This document shows positions 7,001 to 14,172 of a stretch of DNA of 18,811 nucleotides, one piece after another. A program made the position numbers and the translations under genes. Every line of letters starts with the position of its first letter. The stretch's first letter is position 1. Origin of the DNA: CAYYOS01 sp964473355 (GTDB lineage: Bacteria > Pseudomonadota > Gammaproteobacteria > Burkholderiales > REEB80). A model generated the notes under the pieces. It searched no databases. It was not told the DNA's origin and saw only the letters and a list, made by a program, of their open reading frames with translations. The stretch spans positions 1 through 18,811 of the forward strand of contig CAYYOS010000033.1 in the NCBI GenBank assembly GCA_964473355.1, written 5' to 3'.

Positions 7001-7761
7001 TATGCGCCTACTTCACGAAGTAGACGATTAGTTATGCCGGCTTCATCCGCCGGAGAAAAAAAGTAAGGGTATAGGGTTTTCTGATCTTTGGCCGCGCTTT
7101 GTTTGCCGCCGAGCTTAGTAATTTGATCTGCTACCCAGTCTAGGTTTAACCGCAGCAACACCGCAGGTGCATTTACCCGAGGGCAAATGCGCTCTTCGCA
7201 AAACAGCACAAACCCTAACATTTTTTGATAAAACCCGACGTGCCGAGGATTCACTTCAATAATAAAGTCGGTGAGACCGAAAATGCCTTTGGCGTGAATG
7301 TAGGCGATATGGAAAAGTGCTGCCAAAACGCGCCGCGAATTTATGGTGTGGTCCACCGCAAAACGGCTAGGTTCGGCCAAGCGGCAGTCGTTGTTACGCA
7401 AAGTATCAAGCTTGTCTTTAAATATTTCATCAGCGGGCAAGCCTATCTGCGAATCGAAACACAATGTGAGCGTACCTATCACTTGATTGAGCAAAGCCGC
7501 GACTAGCGTAACCCGATTTGGTACGCCATCAAAGCGTGAGCTTGTCATATAGCCACGCCAAGAATACATTTTATCGAGGAGTAGATTGGCCGATTCGTGA
7601 CGCGCTTCCGTGTCGGCGAGGCGGATCTTGAGTTGATTTTGTGCAAGCTGAAGCTCACGCGTGGCCGGAGCTTCTGGAGTGGTGATACATAAATCAGATA
7701 AGGCGGGAGGTGCTTCAAAGTCCATCTCAACGATGGTGCCTCCCCGATCTTCAAACGCCAT
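7000..7761 (-). CDS. long-chain N-acyl amino acid synthase, FeeM family (copy 2)
   Basis: A 253-residue paralogue of the following gene, alike along its whole catalytic core: KMYSWRGY (64-71), PNRVTLVA (81-88), GTLTLCFDS (96-104), AVD (135-137), VLAALFHIAY (145-154), the FIIEVNPRHVGFYQKMLGF block (166-184), CPRVNAPAVLLRL (193-205) and YPYFF (231-235). It would likewise join an acyl chain from acyl-ACP to an amino acid. Its first 45 residues do not resemble copy 1. The otherwise conserved ELTRLAVD block reads EPSRFAVD here, so substrate choice may differ. ATG 7761 has only a weak GGA upstream. A possible promoter is TATTAT at 7791-7796 with a poor -35. A tandem duplication explains the pair. 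Confidence 0.83.
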   Translation of the reverse strand: MAFEDRGGTIVEMDFEAPPALSDLCITTPEAPATRELQLAQNQLKIRLADTEARHESANLLLDKMYSWRGYMTSSRFDGVPNRVTLVAALLNQVIGTLTLCFDSQIGLPADEIFKDKLDTLRNNDCRLAEPSRFAVDHTINSRRVLAALFHIAYIHAKGIFGLTDFIIEVNPRHVGFYQKMLGFVLFCEERICPRVNAPAVLLRLNLDWVADQITKLGGKQSAAKDQKTLYPYFFSPADEAGITNRLLREVGA

Positions 7762-7849
7762 TTGTATCCGGGCTTAATTATCTAGCCGCTATAATAGAGC
7801 TAATTGGTTGAAATTATAATTAAATAATGTTAAGTCTTAAGTAATGACT

Positions 7850-8854
7850 TTAAGTCTTTAATGTTGCAGCAGCGTCCATAGCAAAATAGCTAAGGATAGC
7901 ATCGGCGCCCGCGCGTTTAAACGCCAACAAGGATTCTAGCATGCACGCGGTTTCATCCAACCATCCCGCCGCCGCCGCGCTTTTTAGCATGGCATATTCC
8001 CCGCTCACCTGATAAACAAAGGTCGGTGCCTGAAAGGCTTGCTTTACCCGCCAGACTACGTCCAAATAGGGTAAACCGGGTTTTACCATAATGATATCCG
8101 CCCCCTGTTCTAGGTCCTGGCGCACTTCCCAGAGGGCTTCATCGCTATTGGCCGGATCCATCTGATAGGTAGACTTTTGATTTTTCCCCAAGTTCGTGGC
8201 GGAACCCACTGCGTCGCGAAACGGCCCGTAAAAGCTGGAGGCATATTTCGCCGCATAAGCCAAAATGAGGGTTGCCGCATGGCCATTGGCGTCCAGATTC
8301 GCACGAATCGCGCCGATGCGGCCATCCATCATGTCCGACGGTGCGACAACATCGACGCCGGCATGGGCGTGCACTAGCGCTTGCTCAGTCAACACGGCCA
8401 CTGTTTCATCATTTAAAATGGCACCACTGGCATCGATTAAGCCGTCTTGGCCATGGCTGGTGTAGGGGTCTAGCGCAATATCGGTAATTAAGCCCAATTC
8501 GGGAAAATTCTGTTTTAACATGGCTACGGCCCGGGGTATCAGTCCAGCGGGGTTAAGGGCTTCTGATCCTTGGGGGTTTTTTAATTCAGGCGCGATGACC
8601 GGGAATAAAGCCAAAGCAGGAATTTCAAGGCGAAGACAGCGTTCCGCGATGTCTTTGATACTCTCCAGGCTATGGCGCCGCTGCCCCGGCATGGACGGAA
8701 TCTCGGTTGAACCCGTGGCGTCAGCGGTAATAAAAACCGGATAGATTAAATCTGTTGGCGCAAGACGTGTTTCCCTTACCAATGACCGACTGAATTCCAT
8801 ACGACGCAGTCGACGTAAGCGAGTGGTGGGATAACTGCGTTGCACTGAAGCCAT
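7850..8854 (-). CDS. hemB: porphobilinogen synthase (delta-aminolevulinate dehydratase)
   Basis: This 334-residue enzyme joins two 5-aminolevulinate molecules to porphobilinogen in heme synthesis. The two active-site lysines are visible as K203 (in AKYASSFYGPFRD) and K258 (in MVKPGLPYLD). APSDMMDGRIGAIR (171-184) is the conserved substrate region. The metal loop reads TDIALDPYTSHGQDG (124-138), with aspartates in place of the cysteines of zinc-type enzymes; this is the magnesium-dependent type, as in Pseudomonas and many betaproteobacteria. ATG 8854 is chosen because GGA lies just upstream and MASVQRSYP is a usual beginning; a TTG at 8866 in frame lacks a ribosome binding site. It lies downstream of yihA on the same strand. 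An extended -10 (TGCTAGAAT, 8888-8896) may serve as its promoter. Confidence 0.96.
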   Translation of the reverse strand: MASVQRSYPTTRLRRLRRMEFSRSLVRETRLAPTDLIYPVFITADATGSTEIPSMPGQRRHSLESIKDIAERCLRLEIPALALFPVIAPELKNPQGSEALNPAGLIPRAVAMLKQNFPELGLITDIALDPYTSHGQDGLIDASGAILNDETVAVLTEQALVHAHAGVDVVAPSDMMDGRIGAIRANLDANGHAATLILAYAAKYASSFYGPFRDAVGSATNLGKNQKSTYQMDPANSDEALWEVRQDLEQGADIIMVKPGLPYLDVVWRVKQAFQAPTFVYQVSGEYAMLKSAAAAGWLDETACMLESLLAFKRAGADAILSYFAMDAAATLKT

Positions 8855-8887
8855 GTTTCCTAACAAAAATTTATCATAGGGAACTAA

Positions 8888-8896
8888 ATTCTAGCA
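8888..8896 (-). promoter_or_regulatory. possible extended -10 element for hemB
   Basis: The minus strand reads TGCTAGAAT, which fits the extended -10 pattern TGnTAnAAT. The start would be near 8881, leaving a leader of about 27 bases before ATG 8854. No good -35 is visible. Confidence 0.3.
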
Positions 8897-8913
8897 TTGA
8901 GATCACAGGTAAT

Positions 8914-8975
8914 AGACGATATTATATCGTCTCCCGCTTCTCCTCCCTGAGCGGGTGCCTTAATCCAATTAAGGC
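8914..8975. repeat. cluster of inverted repeats between yihA and hemB
   Basis: Two perfect inverted repeats lie side by side: AGACGATAT-T-ATATCGTCT (8914-8932) and GCCTTAAT-CCA-ATTAAGGC (8957-8975). Between them, CCCGCT and AGCGGG read on the minus strand can also pair around a purine-rich loop. The first repeat contains a TATAAT on the minus strand (8921-8926) but has no matching -35. They could be operators or a structured leader of a yihA-hemB transcript; neither has a T-tail. Confidence 0.6.
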
Positions 8976-8979
8976 GTTT

Positions 8980-9016
8980 GCCCCCGGTTTTACTCCCCTT
9001 TAGCCGGGGGCTTTTT
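8980..9016 (+). terminator. terminator-like hairpin overlapping the yihA 3' end
   Basis: GCCCCCGG (8980-8987) pairs with CCGGGGGC (9004-9011), an eight-base GC stem, followed by TTTTT (9012-9016) on the plus strand. On the minus strand, the direction of yihA, the T-tract comes before the hairpin, so it would not end yihA. It would stop plus-strand transcription running antisense into yihA. Confidence 0.45.
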
Positions 9017-9631
9017 CTGTCCGTCGTTCTCATCTGTAGTAAGACGTAGCCATTCTAGCAGCAGCGCTTGGGCTTCTTCTACACCTTGTTTTTTTAGACT
9101 GGAAAAAAGCTGTATCGTATGACCGGGGTAATCCTGTGTCAGCACACGTTGGACACCAGCCAGGGTGAGCTTTGCTTGATTGCGGCTAAATTTATCCGCC
9201 TTTGTAAGCAACACATGCACCGCTTTGCCCGTGGGCCAAAACCAATCTAATAGCTGGCGATCCAAAACACTCAGCGGGTGACGAATATCCATGATTAATA
9301 TTAAACCTGCCAGCGAGGTGCGAGTCGCTAAATAAGCCGCCAGCACCGCCTGCCAATCTTCTTTTAAGGCAAGCGGCACCTCGGCGTAACCATAGCCGGG
9401 TAAGTCCACCAAATAGCGATTGTCTGCAACCCGAAAAAAATTAATGAGCTGGGTTCGGCCCGGCGTTTTACTCACGTAAGCTAACCGGTGCTGCTCCGTC
9501 AGGGTGTTTATAGCGCTGGATTTGCCCGCGTTAGAGCGGCCTGCGAAGGCGATCTCCGTGCCAATAGCCGGAGGTAATTGATGCATATTTTTAGCTGAGA
9601 TAACAAATTCAGCCTTGCGCAAGATATTCAT
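8990..9631 (-). CDS. yihA: ribosome biogenesis GTP-binding protein YihA/EngB/YsxC
   Basis: A 213-residue small GTPase needed for large ribosomal subunit assembly. All G motifs are present in order: G1 GRSNAGKSS (31-39), the G2 region KTPGRTQ (55-61), G3 DLPGYGY (76-82), G4 TKAD (143-146) and a G5-like FSSLKKQG (176-183). Length is normal for the family. The last residues (QKKPPAKGE) are basic and probably disordered. It starts at ATG 9631 with a poor ribosome binding site and is divergent from the cytochrome c gene, with about 90 bases between the two starts. hemB lies downstream on the same strand. Confidence 0.96.
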   Translation of the reverse strand: MNILRKAEFVISAKNMHQLPPAIGTEIAFAGRSNAGKSSAINTLTEQHRLAYVSKTPGRTQLINFFRVADNRYLVDLPGYGYAEVPLALKEDWQAVLAAYLATRTSLAGLILIMDIRHPLSVLDRQLLDWFWPTGKAVHVLLTKADKFSRNQAKLTLAGVQRVLTQDYPGHTIQLFSSLKKQGVEEAQALLLEWLRLTTDENDGQKKPPAKGE

Positions 9632-9657
9632 AAAGGCTTTGCTGACTTAAGTTGTGG

Positions 9658-9682
9658 CGCTATGAATAGCGTTTGTTATAAA
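9658..9682 (+). promoter_or_regulatory. promoter and palindrome of the cytochrome c operon
   Basis: An extended -10 box TG-T-TATAAA lies at 9674-9682, putting the start near 9689. Directly upstream is a 14-base palindrome CGCTAT-GA-ATAGCG (9658-9671), well placed for an operator. The predicted start lies downstream of the ATG at 9662, which supports GTG 9722 as the translation start. Confidence 0.45.
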
Positions 9683-9721
9683 ATAACTGGTTTTATCTTA
9701 CCTTTAAACCAAGGATATTTA

Positions 9722-10348
9722 GTGAAAAGATATTGCTATATCACCCTGCTTGCGATGATCCAAGTCCTCGTTGTCTCGTCTTTGCGCGCCGCGACCGTTA
9801 CCCCCGCCGACCCGGCGCACGCGCAGCAAATCGTCACGCAAGTGTGTGCGGCGTGCCATGCTGCGGACGGGAATAGTGTCTTACCTGCCAATCCGAAATT
9901 AGCATCACAAATCCCCGAGTACCTGGAAAAACAGTTGCGCGAATATAAAACCGGGGTGAGAAAAAACCCGGTGATGGCCGGTATGGCTGCGGGTTTAAGT
10001 GACGCCGATATAAAAGCCCTGGCTACCTATTTTTCAACTAAGCCCGCACAGCCGGGTGCCGGGAAAATTCCTGAAGCTGCGACGCTAGGCAAAAAACTCT
10101 ACCAAGCCGGAAATGCAGAAAAAGGTGTACCGGCCTGCGCCGCGTGCCACAATCCAAAAGGTCTGGGTATCGCAAAACAATTTCCACGCTTATCCGGTCA
10201 GCATGCCGACTACACCCTGGCCCAACTAAAAAGTTTCCGCAGCGCTGAGCGTTCCAATGATGTCAACAAAGTGATGCAGACTATCGCGCTAAAAATGACC
10301 GACTCTGAAATGCAAGCCGTTGCGGAATACGTAGCAGGTTTGCGTTAA
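9722..10348 (+). CDS. diheme c-type cytochrome, cytochrome c4-like
   Basis: A 208-residue periplasmic electron carrier with two heme attachment sites, CAACH at 42-46 and CAACH at 139-143. Methionines M85/M88 and M185/M192 are possible axial ligands in the two similar domains. The N-terminus is a signal peptide (K-R, then a hydrophobic stretch ending LRAA near residue 24). The GTG at 9722 is preferred because AAGGA lies six bases upstream and the signal peptide begins there; the in-frame ATG at 9662 would add 20 residues and lie before the predicted transcription start. Cytochrome c4 passes electrons to terminal oxidases. resB and ccsB follow on the same strand and encode the machinery that attaches its hemes. 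Confidence 0.92.
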   Translation: MKRYCYITLLAMIQVLVVSSLRAATVTPADPAHAQQIVTQVCAACHAADGNSVLPANPKLASQIPEYLEKQLREYKTGVRKNPVMAGMAAGLSDADIKALATYFSTKPAQPGAGKIPEAATLGKKLYQAGNAEKGVPACAACHNPKGLGIAKQFPRLSGQHADYTLAQLKSFRSAERSNDVNKVMQTIALKMTDSEMQAVAEYVAGLR

Positions 10349-10355
10349 CGCCTGT

Positions 10356-10380
10356 AGGCAACGCCGCCACCGGCGTGCCT
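10356..10380. repeat. hairpin between the cytochrome and resB genes
   Basis: AGGCA (10356-10360), A bulge, CGCCG (10362-10366), CCAC loop, CGGCG (10371-10375), TGCCT (10376-10380) make a strong stem of ten base pairs. There is no T-run, so it may act as mRNA structure separating the cytochrome and resB expression levels. Confidence 0.5.
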
Positions 10381-10429
10381 CCCATGCCACTTTGCGCTGC
10401 TCTGCGCCAACTTCATCCTAGAATTTTCG

Positions 10430-12424
10430 GTGATAGACAATACGCCCTCAGTAGCTAAATCCACGTATGAGCTAATTAGCTCCATGCGTTTTGCTATTAG
10501 CTTGTTAACGGTGCTGGCCATTGCTTCTATCATCGGCACCGTATTGAAACAAAACGAGCCCTATCAAAATTATCTCATCCAATTCGGCCAATTTTGGTTT
10601 AGCGGCTTTGAGGCGCTTGGCCTGTTCGATGTTTATCACAGCTCTTGGTTTATTGCGATTCTGGCATTTCTGGTGGGCTCAACGAGTATTTGCATTTATC
10701 GCAATGGCCCGGGTATGTTGCGCGAAATTAAAACTTTTCGCGAACACGCCACCGAAAACTCACTACGCCATTTTACCCATCAAGCCAGCTACGCCAGTTC
10801 GCAAAGCCCGGCGGAAATTGAATCGCGCGTGACGGCATACCTTAATGCTCAGGGTTTTCGTTTTAAAAAAAATGCGCATAGTGGCGGACTACTTTTCGCT
10901 GCCAAAAGCGGGAGCTCGCATCGTTTGGGTTACTTGTTAACGCACACCGCTATCGTCGTCATATGCATAGGCGGCTTAATCGACGGCAACCTTCCCTTAA
11001 AAATTCAGCAGGCCATGGGATATAAAAAAATAGAAACCCGTAATGATTTACCGCAAAGTGCCGTGCCACCAATTAGTCGCTTAAGCCCCGGCAATTTATC
11101 TTTCCGTGGCAGCGTCACCATCCCCGAGGGTAGCAGCGCGGACGTAGTTTTTTTAAATGTCGCGGACGGCTACTTGGTGCAAGATTTACCCTTTGAAATT
11201 TTTCTTAAGAAATTTCATATCGAACATTACACCACCGGCCAGCCTAAAGCTTTCGCCAGCGACTTAGAAATTTATGACAAGGAAACCAAGAAGCGCTTTA
11301 GTCATACTATTCGCGTCAATCATCCCTTGGAGTATCGGGGTGTGGCCATCTACCAGGCGAGCTTTGAGGACGGTGGCTCTAAGTTGAGCCTACAAGCTTG
11401 GCCGCTCACCACCGCGAGTAAAGATGCGCTGTCTTTTCAAGGCACGGTTAAGAGTGCTACAGATATGCTCGTGAACCAAAAAAAATTACGCATTGAAATA
11501 TCCGATTTCCGTCCCTTTAATATACAAAATTTTGCTGAGGTGAAACCTACCCCGGACGAGTCTAATGCGGCACAGAAGAAACTGCAGAACATCGGGCCAA
11601 GTTTTCAATTTAAGGTACGCAATGAGGAAGGCCAGGCGCACGAATACCAAAATTACATGCTGCCAGTCAGATTGGATGAACGTTGGTATTACCTAAGCGG
11701 CGTGCGCGCCCAAGCCAATGATGCTTTTCAATATTTGCGTTTGCCGCTGGACGCAAAAGGCAGCATTGACGGGTTTATGCGCCTGCGAGCCGGCTTGTTT
11801 GATGCGGAGCTGCGGCAAAAGGCGGCGCTGAATTTTGCCAGCGAAGCGTTGCAAGGCGCAGCGATCAGCGAGACTCTGCGCGAAAAATTTACCGACAGCG
11901 CCGTTAAGGTACTGGCGCTTTTTGCTGACGGCGGCTACGATAGTTTGGTGCGCCTTATTGAACAAGGTATACCCAAAGCTGAGCAAGAAAAGGCTGCGGA
12001 TACCTATATAAAATTGCTGCGCGGCGCGGCGTTTGAAGTTTTCCGTTTGGCTTCCATAGGACAAGGTTTGCCGGAGCCGATACTGGATGCGTCGTCCACA
12101 GTATTTTTACAGGATAGTTTAAATGCCATAAGCGATAGTTTTTTGTACGGCGCACCCTTTTATCTTCAGCTTATGCAGTTTGAGCAGATTCAGGCAAGCG
12201 GCCTGCAATTGACCCGCTCTCCAGGAAAAAATATCGTCTATTCGGGGTCGGTACTATTAATTCTAGGCGTGTTTGTGATGTTTTATATTCGGGAACGGCG
12301 CATCTGGTTGCTGGTCAAACCCGCCGATCAAGAAGTGTTGTTTGCTATGTCCGGCAACCGCAAAACGCTGGATTTCGAGCGCGAGTTTATTCGCCACAAA
12401 GACAACCTCGGGAAAATACTTTGA
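10430..12424 (+). CDS. resB: cytochrome c biogenesis protein ResB (Ccs1), system II
   Basis: A 664-residue inner-membrane protein that with CcsB carries heme across the membrane and joins it to apocytochromes c. Three membrane segments lie near the N-terminus (about 21-39, 71-90 and 167-186), then a large periplasmic domain of some 400 residues, and a last membrane segment at 603-620 followed by a cytoplasmic tail. The SSMRFAISLLTVLAIASIIG opening and the later LGYLLTHTAIVVICIGGLIDG (166-186) are typical of ResB in betaproteobacteria. The start is GTG 10430: it is the first start codon in the open frame and gives the usual length before the SSMRF block, but no good ribosome binding site precedes it. 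Cytochrome c gene upstream, ccsB downstream. Confidence 0.95.
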   Translation: MIDNTPSVAKSTYELISSMRFAISLLTVLAIASIIGTVLKQNEPYQNYLIQFGQFWFSGFEALGLFDVYHSSWFIAILAFLVGSTSICIYRNGPGMLREIKTFREHATENSLRHFTHQASYASSQSPAEIESRVTAYLNAQGFRFKKNAHSGGLLFAAKSGSSHRLGYLLTHTAIVVICIGGLIDGNLPLKIQQAMGYKKIETRNDLPQSAVPPISRLSPGNLSFRGSVTIPEGSSADVVFLNVADGYLVQDLPFEIFLKKFHIEHYTTGQPKAFASDLEIYDKETKKRFSHTIRVNHPLEYRGVAIYQASFEDGGSKLSLQAWPLTTASKDALSFQGTVKSATDMLVNQKKLRIEISDFRPFNIQNFAEVKPTPDESNAAQKKLQNIGPSFQFKVRNEEGQAHEYQNYMLPVRLDERWYYLSGVRAQANDAFQYLRLPLDAKGSIDGFMRLRAGLFDAELRQKAALNFASEALQGAAISETLREKFTDSAVKVLALFADGGYDSLVRLIEQGIPKAEQEKAADTYIKLLRGAAFEVFRLASIGQGLPEPILDASSTVFLQDSLNAISDSFLYGAPFYLQLMQFEQIQASGLQLTRSPGKNIVYSGSVLLILGVFVMFYIRERRIWLLVKPADQEVLFAMSGNRKTLDFEREFIRHKDNLGKIL

Positions 12425-12500
12425 AAAGAGAATATATCGTTTGTCCGCGCTGCTTTCACGTATCATGTGGCTGCAAGCGAACGAAGCCAAGGAGTAACGC

Positions 12501-13646
12501 ATGGAACTAACCGAAAAATACTACACCCGCCCCGCCGTATTAAAAAGCCTGTCGTGGTTTGATTGGCTCTACGCTGTCGCCTTAGTAGCGGGCGGGGTTT
12601 ATGCCTATAGCCTTTATAGCGGCTACATGGATAGTTATGAGCAAGGTATTTTAGCGGGCGCCGTAGTGGTATTTATTGCGCTAGGCTGGTATTGGAAGCC
12701 ATTTCGCTTGCTCTTTTTGGTGATGGCGGCCTTAAGCTTATTCGGCATCAGTCAGTATCGCGGCATTTTAGCGCGTAACGAAGAGGCCTTTTTTCTGAAA
12801 TATTTGTTTGGCAGTCAAACCGCCATTATGTGGATGAGCGCTTTGTTTGTAATGGCCACTGCTGCTTATTGGCTGGGCCTAATGACCCGTTCCGAATTCG
12901 CCTTGAAAGTAGGTAGCGCGCTAACGTGGAGCGCTGTCACGATGGCGCTGGTTGGCTTGAGCACCCGCTGGTACGAGTCCTATCTGATAGGTGCAGACGT
13001 TGGACATATTCCCATTAGCAACTTATATGAAGTGTTTATTTTGTTTAGCGTGATTACCGCGCTCCTCTATTTATTCTATGAGAACCGTTATAAGACGCGA
13101 ACACTCGGCGCTTTTGTGCTGCTCGTCATCAGCGCCGCCGTAGGTTTTTTATTATGGTACACCTTTGATCGACAGGCTCACGAGATCCAACCTCTGGTAC
13201 CGGCTTTACAATCGTATTGGATGAAGATCCACGTGCCCGCTAATTTTGTGGGATACGGCGCATTCGCGTTGGCGGCGATGGTCGCTACCGGTTATTTACT
13301 GGCGAATAAAGGTGTGCTGGCTTCTCGCCTGCCGGGTTTAGATGTGTTGGATGATGTAATGTATAAAGCCATTGCCGTTGGCTTTGCTTTTTTTACGATT
13401 GCAACCATCCTTGGCGCAATGTGGGCGGCCGAAGCTTGGGGAGGATACTGGTCGTGGGACCCCAAGGAGACATGGGCGCTGATCGTGTGGCTTAACTATG
13501 CGGCTTGGTTGCATTTACGTTTAGTGAAAGGCCTGCGCGGACCGGTGTTGGCATGGTGGGCGGTAATCGGGTTGTTCGTTACCTTATTTGCTTTTCTTGG
13601 CGTAAATATGTTTCTTTCGGGATTGCATTCTTACGGCGAGTTGTGA
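12501..13646 (+). CDS. ccsB: cytochrome c biogenesis protein CcsB/CcsA, system II heme handler
   Basis: A 381-residue multi-membrane-spanning protein, partner of ResB in system II cytochrome c synthesis. The tryptophan-rich WWD heme-handling motif is seen as WGGYWSWDPKETW (313-325). The flanking histidines expected for heme ligation are H243 (KIHVPANF) and H376 (GLHSYG), and the GHIPISNLYE block (168-177) is a family landmark. It starts at ATG 12501 with AAGGAG seven bases upstream, 76 bases after resB, and is probably co-transcribed with it. Some annotators call this protein CcsA; the betaproteobacterial name CcsB is used here. Confidence 0.95.
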   Translation: MELTEKYYTRPAVLKSLSWFDWLYAVALVAGGVYAYSLYSGYMDSYEQGILAGAVVVFIALGWYWKPFRLLFLVMAALSLFGISQYRGILARNEEAFFLKYLFGSQTAIMWMSALFVMATAAYWLGLMTRSEFALKVGSALTWSAVTMALVGLSTRWYESYLIGADVGHIPISNLYEVFILFSVITALLYLFYENRYKTRTLGAFVLLVISAAVGFLLWYTFDRQAHEIQPLVPALQSYWMKIHVPANFVGYGAFALAAMVATGYLLANKGVLASRLPGLDVLDDVMYKAIAVGFAFFTIATILGAMWAAEAWGGYWSWDPKETWALIVWLNYAAWLHLRLVKGLRGPVLAWWAVIGLFVTLFAFLGVNMFLSGLHSYGEL

Positions 13647-14172
13647 TCTTTTTTGCTTAGGACATTCTGGGTGCTTCTTTATTTTCGGTTAGCATTCCGA
13701 GACACTTGCTGACCACCTTCTGTCATTCCCGCGAAAAGCGGGAATCCAGGGTTTTGATTAAATTGTCGGGGGTAGCCCGACAGCTAGGGCGCCCTGTAGC
13801 GCCGTACGAGGGACCCGCGTTAGCGGGACCCTAGCAGCGGAAGGGGTGCCAGGCGACCGCGCTCTTATCCCGGGCCCCGCATCCCGCTTTCGCGTCGCAC
13901 CTACGCCAAGGCGTAGGCACTGCTCCTGCTTAAGCGGTCGCCCTTCTCTTGTTTGGCCTAAGAGAAAGTAATCAAAGAGAAGGCCACCCTCCCCACCGCC
14001 CTGCGGGTTCCCTGCGCTGCTCACCAAGCCAGGCGGCTCTCGCAACTCAACCTCGGCGCTATCGCGCCTCGGGATTCGAGCAGTGCTCGCCGAGTACTCC
14101 CTGGCTTGGTTGCGCTGCTCGGCGGTGGGGAAAGGGATCCCAAGTCAAACCCGAAACCCGAAACCGATTACC
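13647..14172. repeat. geneless, highly palindromic repeat region between ccsB and hemL
   Basis: No credible gene lies in these 526 bases between convergent genes. They hold a chain of inverted repeats: ATTCCCGC-GAAAA-GCGGGAAT (13725-13745, the common 'attcccgc...gcgggaatccag' type); GTCGGG/CCCGAC (13765-13781); AGGGCGCCCT (13786-13795); AGGGaCCCGC-GTTA-GCGGGaCCCT (13809-13832); GGCGACCGC/GCGGTCGCC (13852-13860 with 13934-13942), enclosing CCTACGCC-AA-GGCGTAGG (13900-13917); and TCTCTT/AAGAGA (13945-13965). From 13990 to 14131 four nested pairings form one long imperfect palindrome: TCCCCACCGCC with GGCGGTGGGGA, ACCAAGCCAGG with CCTGGCTTGGT, CTCGGCG with CGCCGAG, then GGCGC/GCGCC and CGAGCA/TGCTCG. 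TGCGCTGCTC occurs as a direct repeat at 14013-14022 and 14111-14120. The style is that of dispersed extragenic repeats in proteobacteria. Confidence 0.75.

Noticed and set aside
9662..9721. ATG 9662 as the cytochrome c start
   Set aside because: No ribosome binding site, 20 residues before the signal peptide, and upstream of the likely transcription start; GTG 9722 has AAGGA at six bases.
13725..13745. Terminator of ccsB
   Set aside because: The stem is good but it is followed by CCAGGGTTTTG rather than a proper T-run, and the same hairpin type is a common dispersed repeat.
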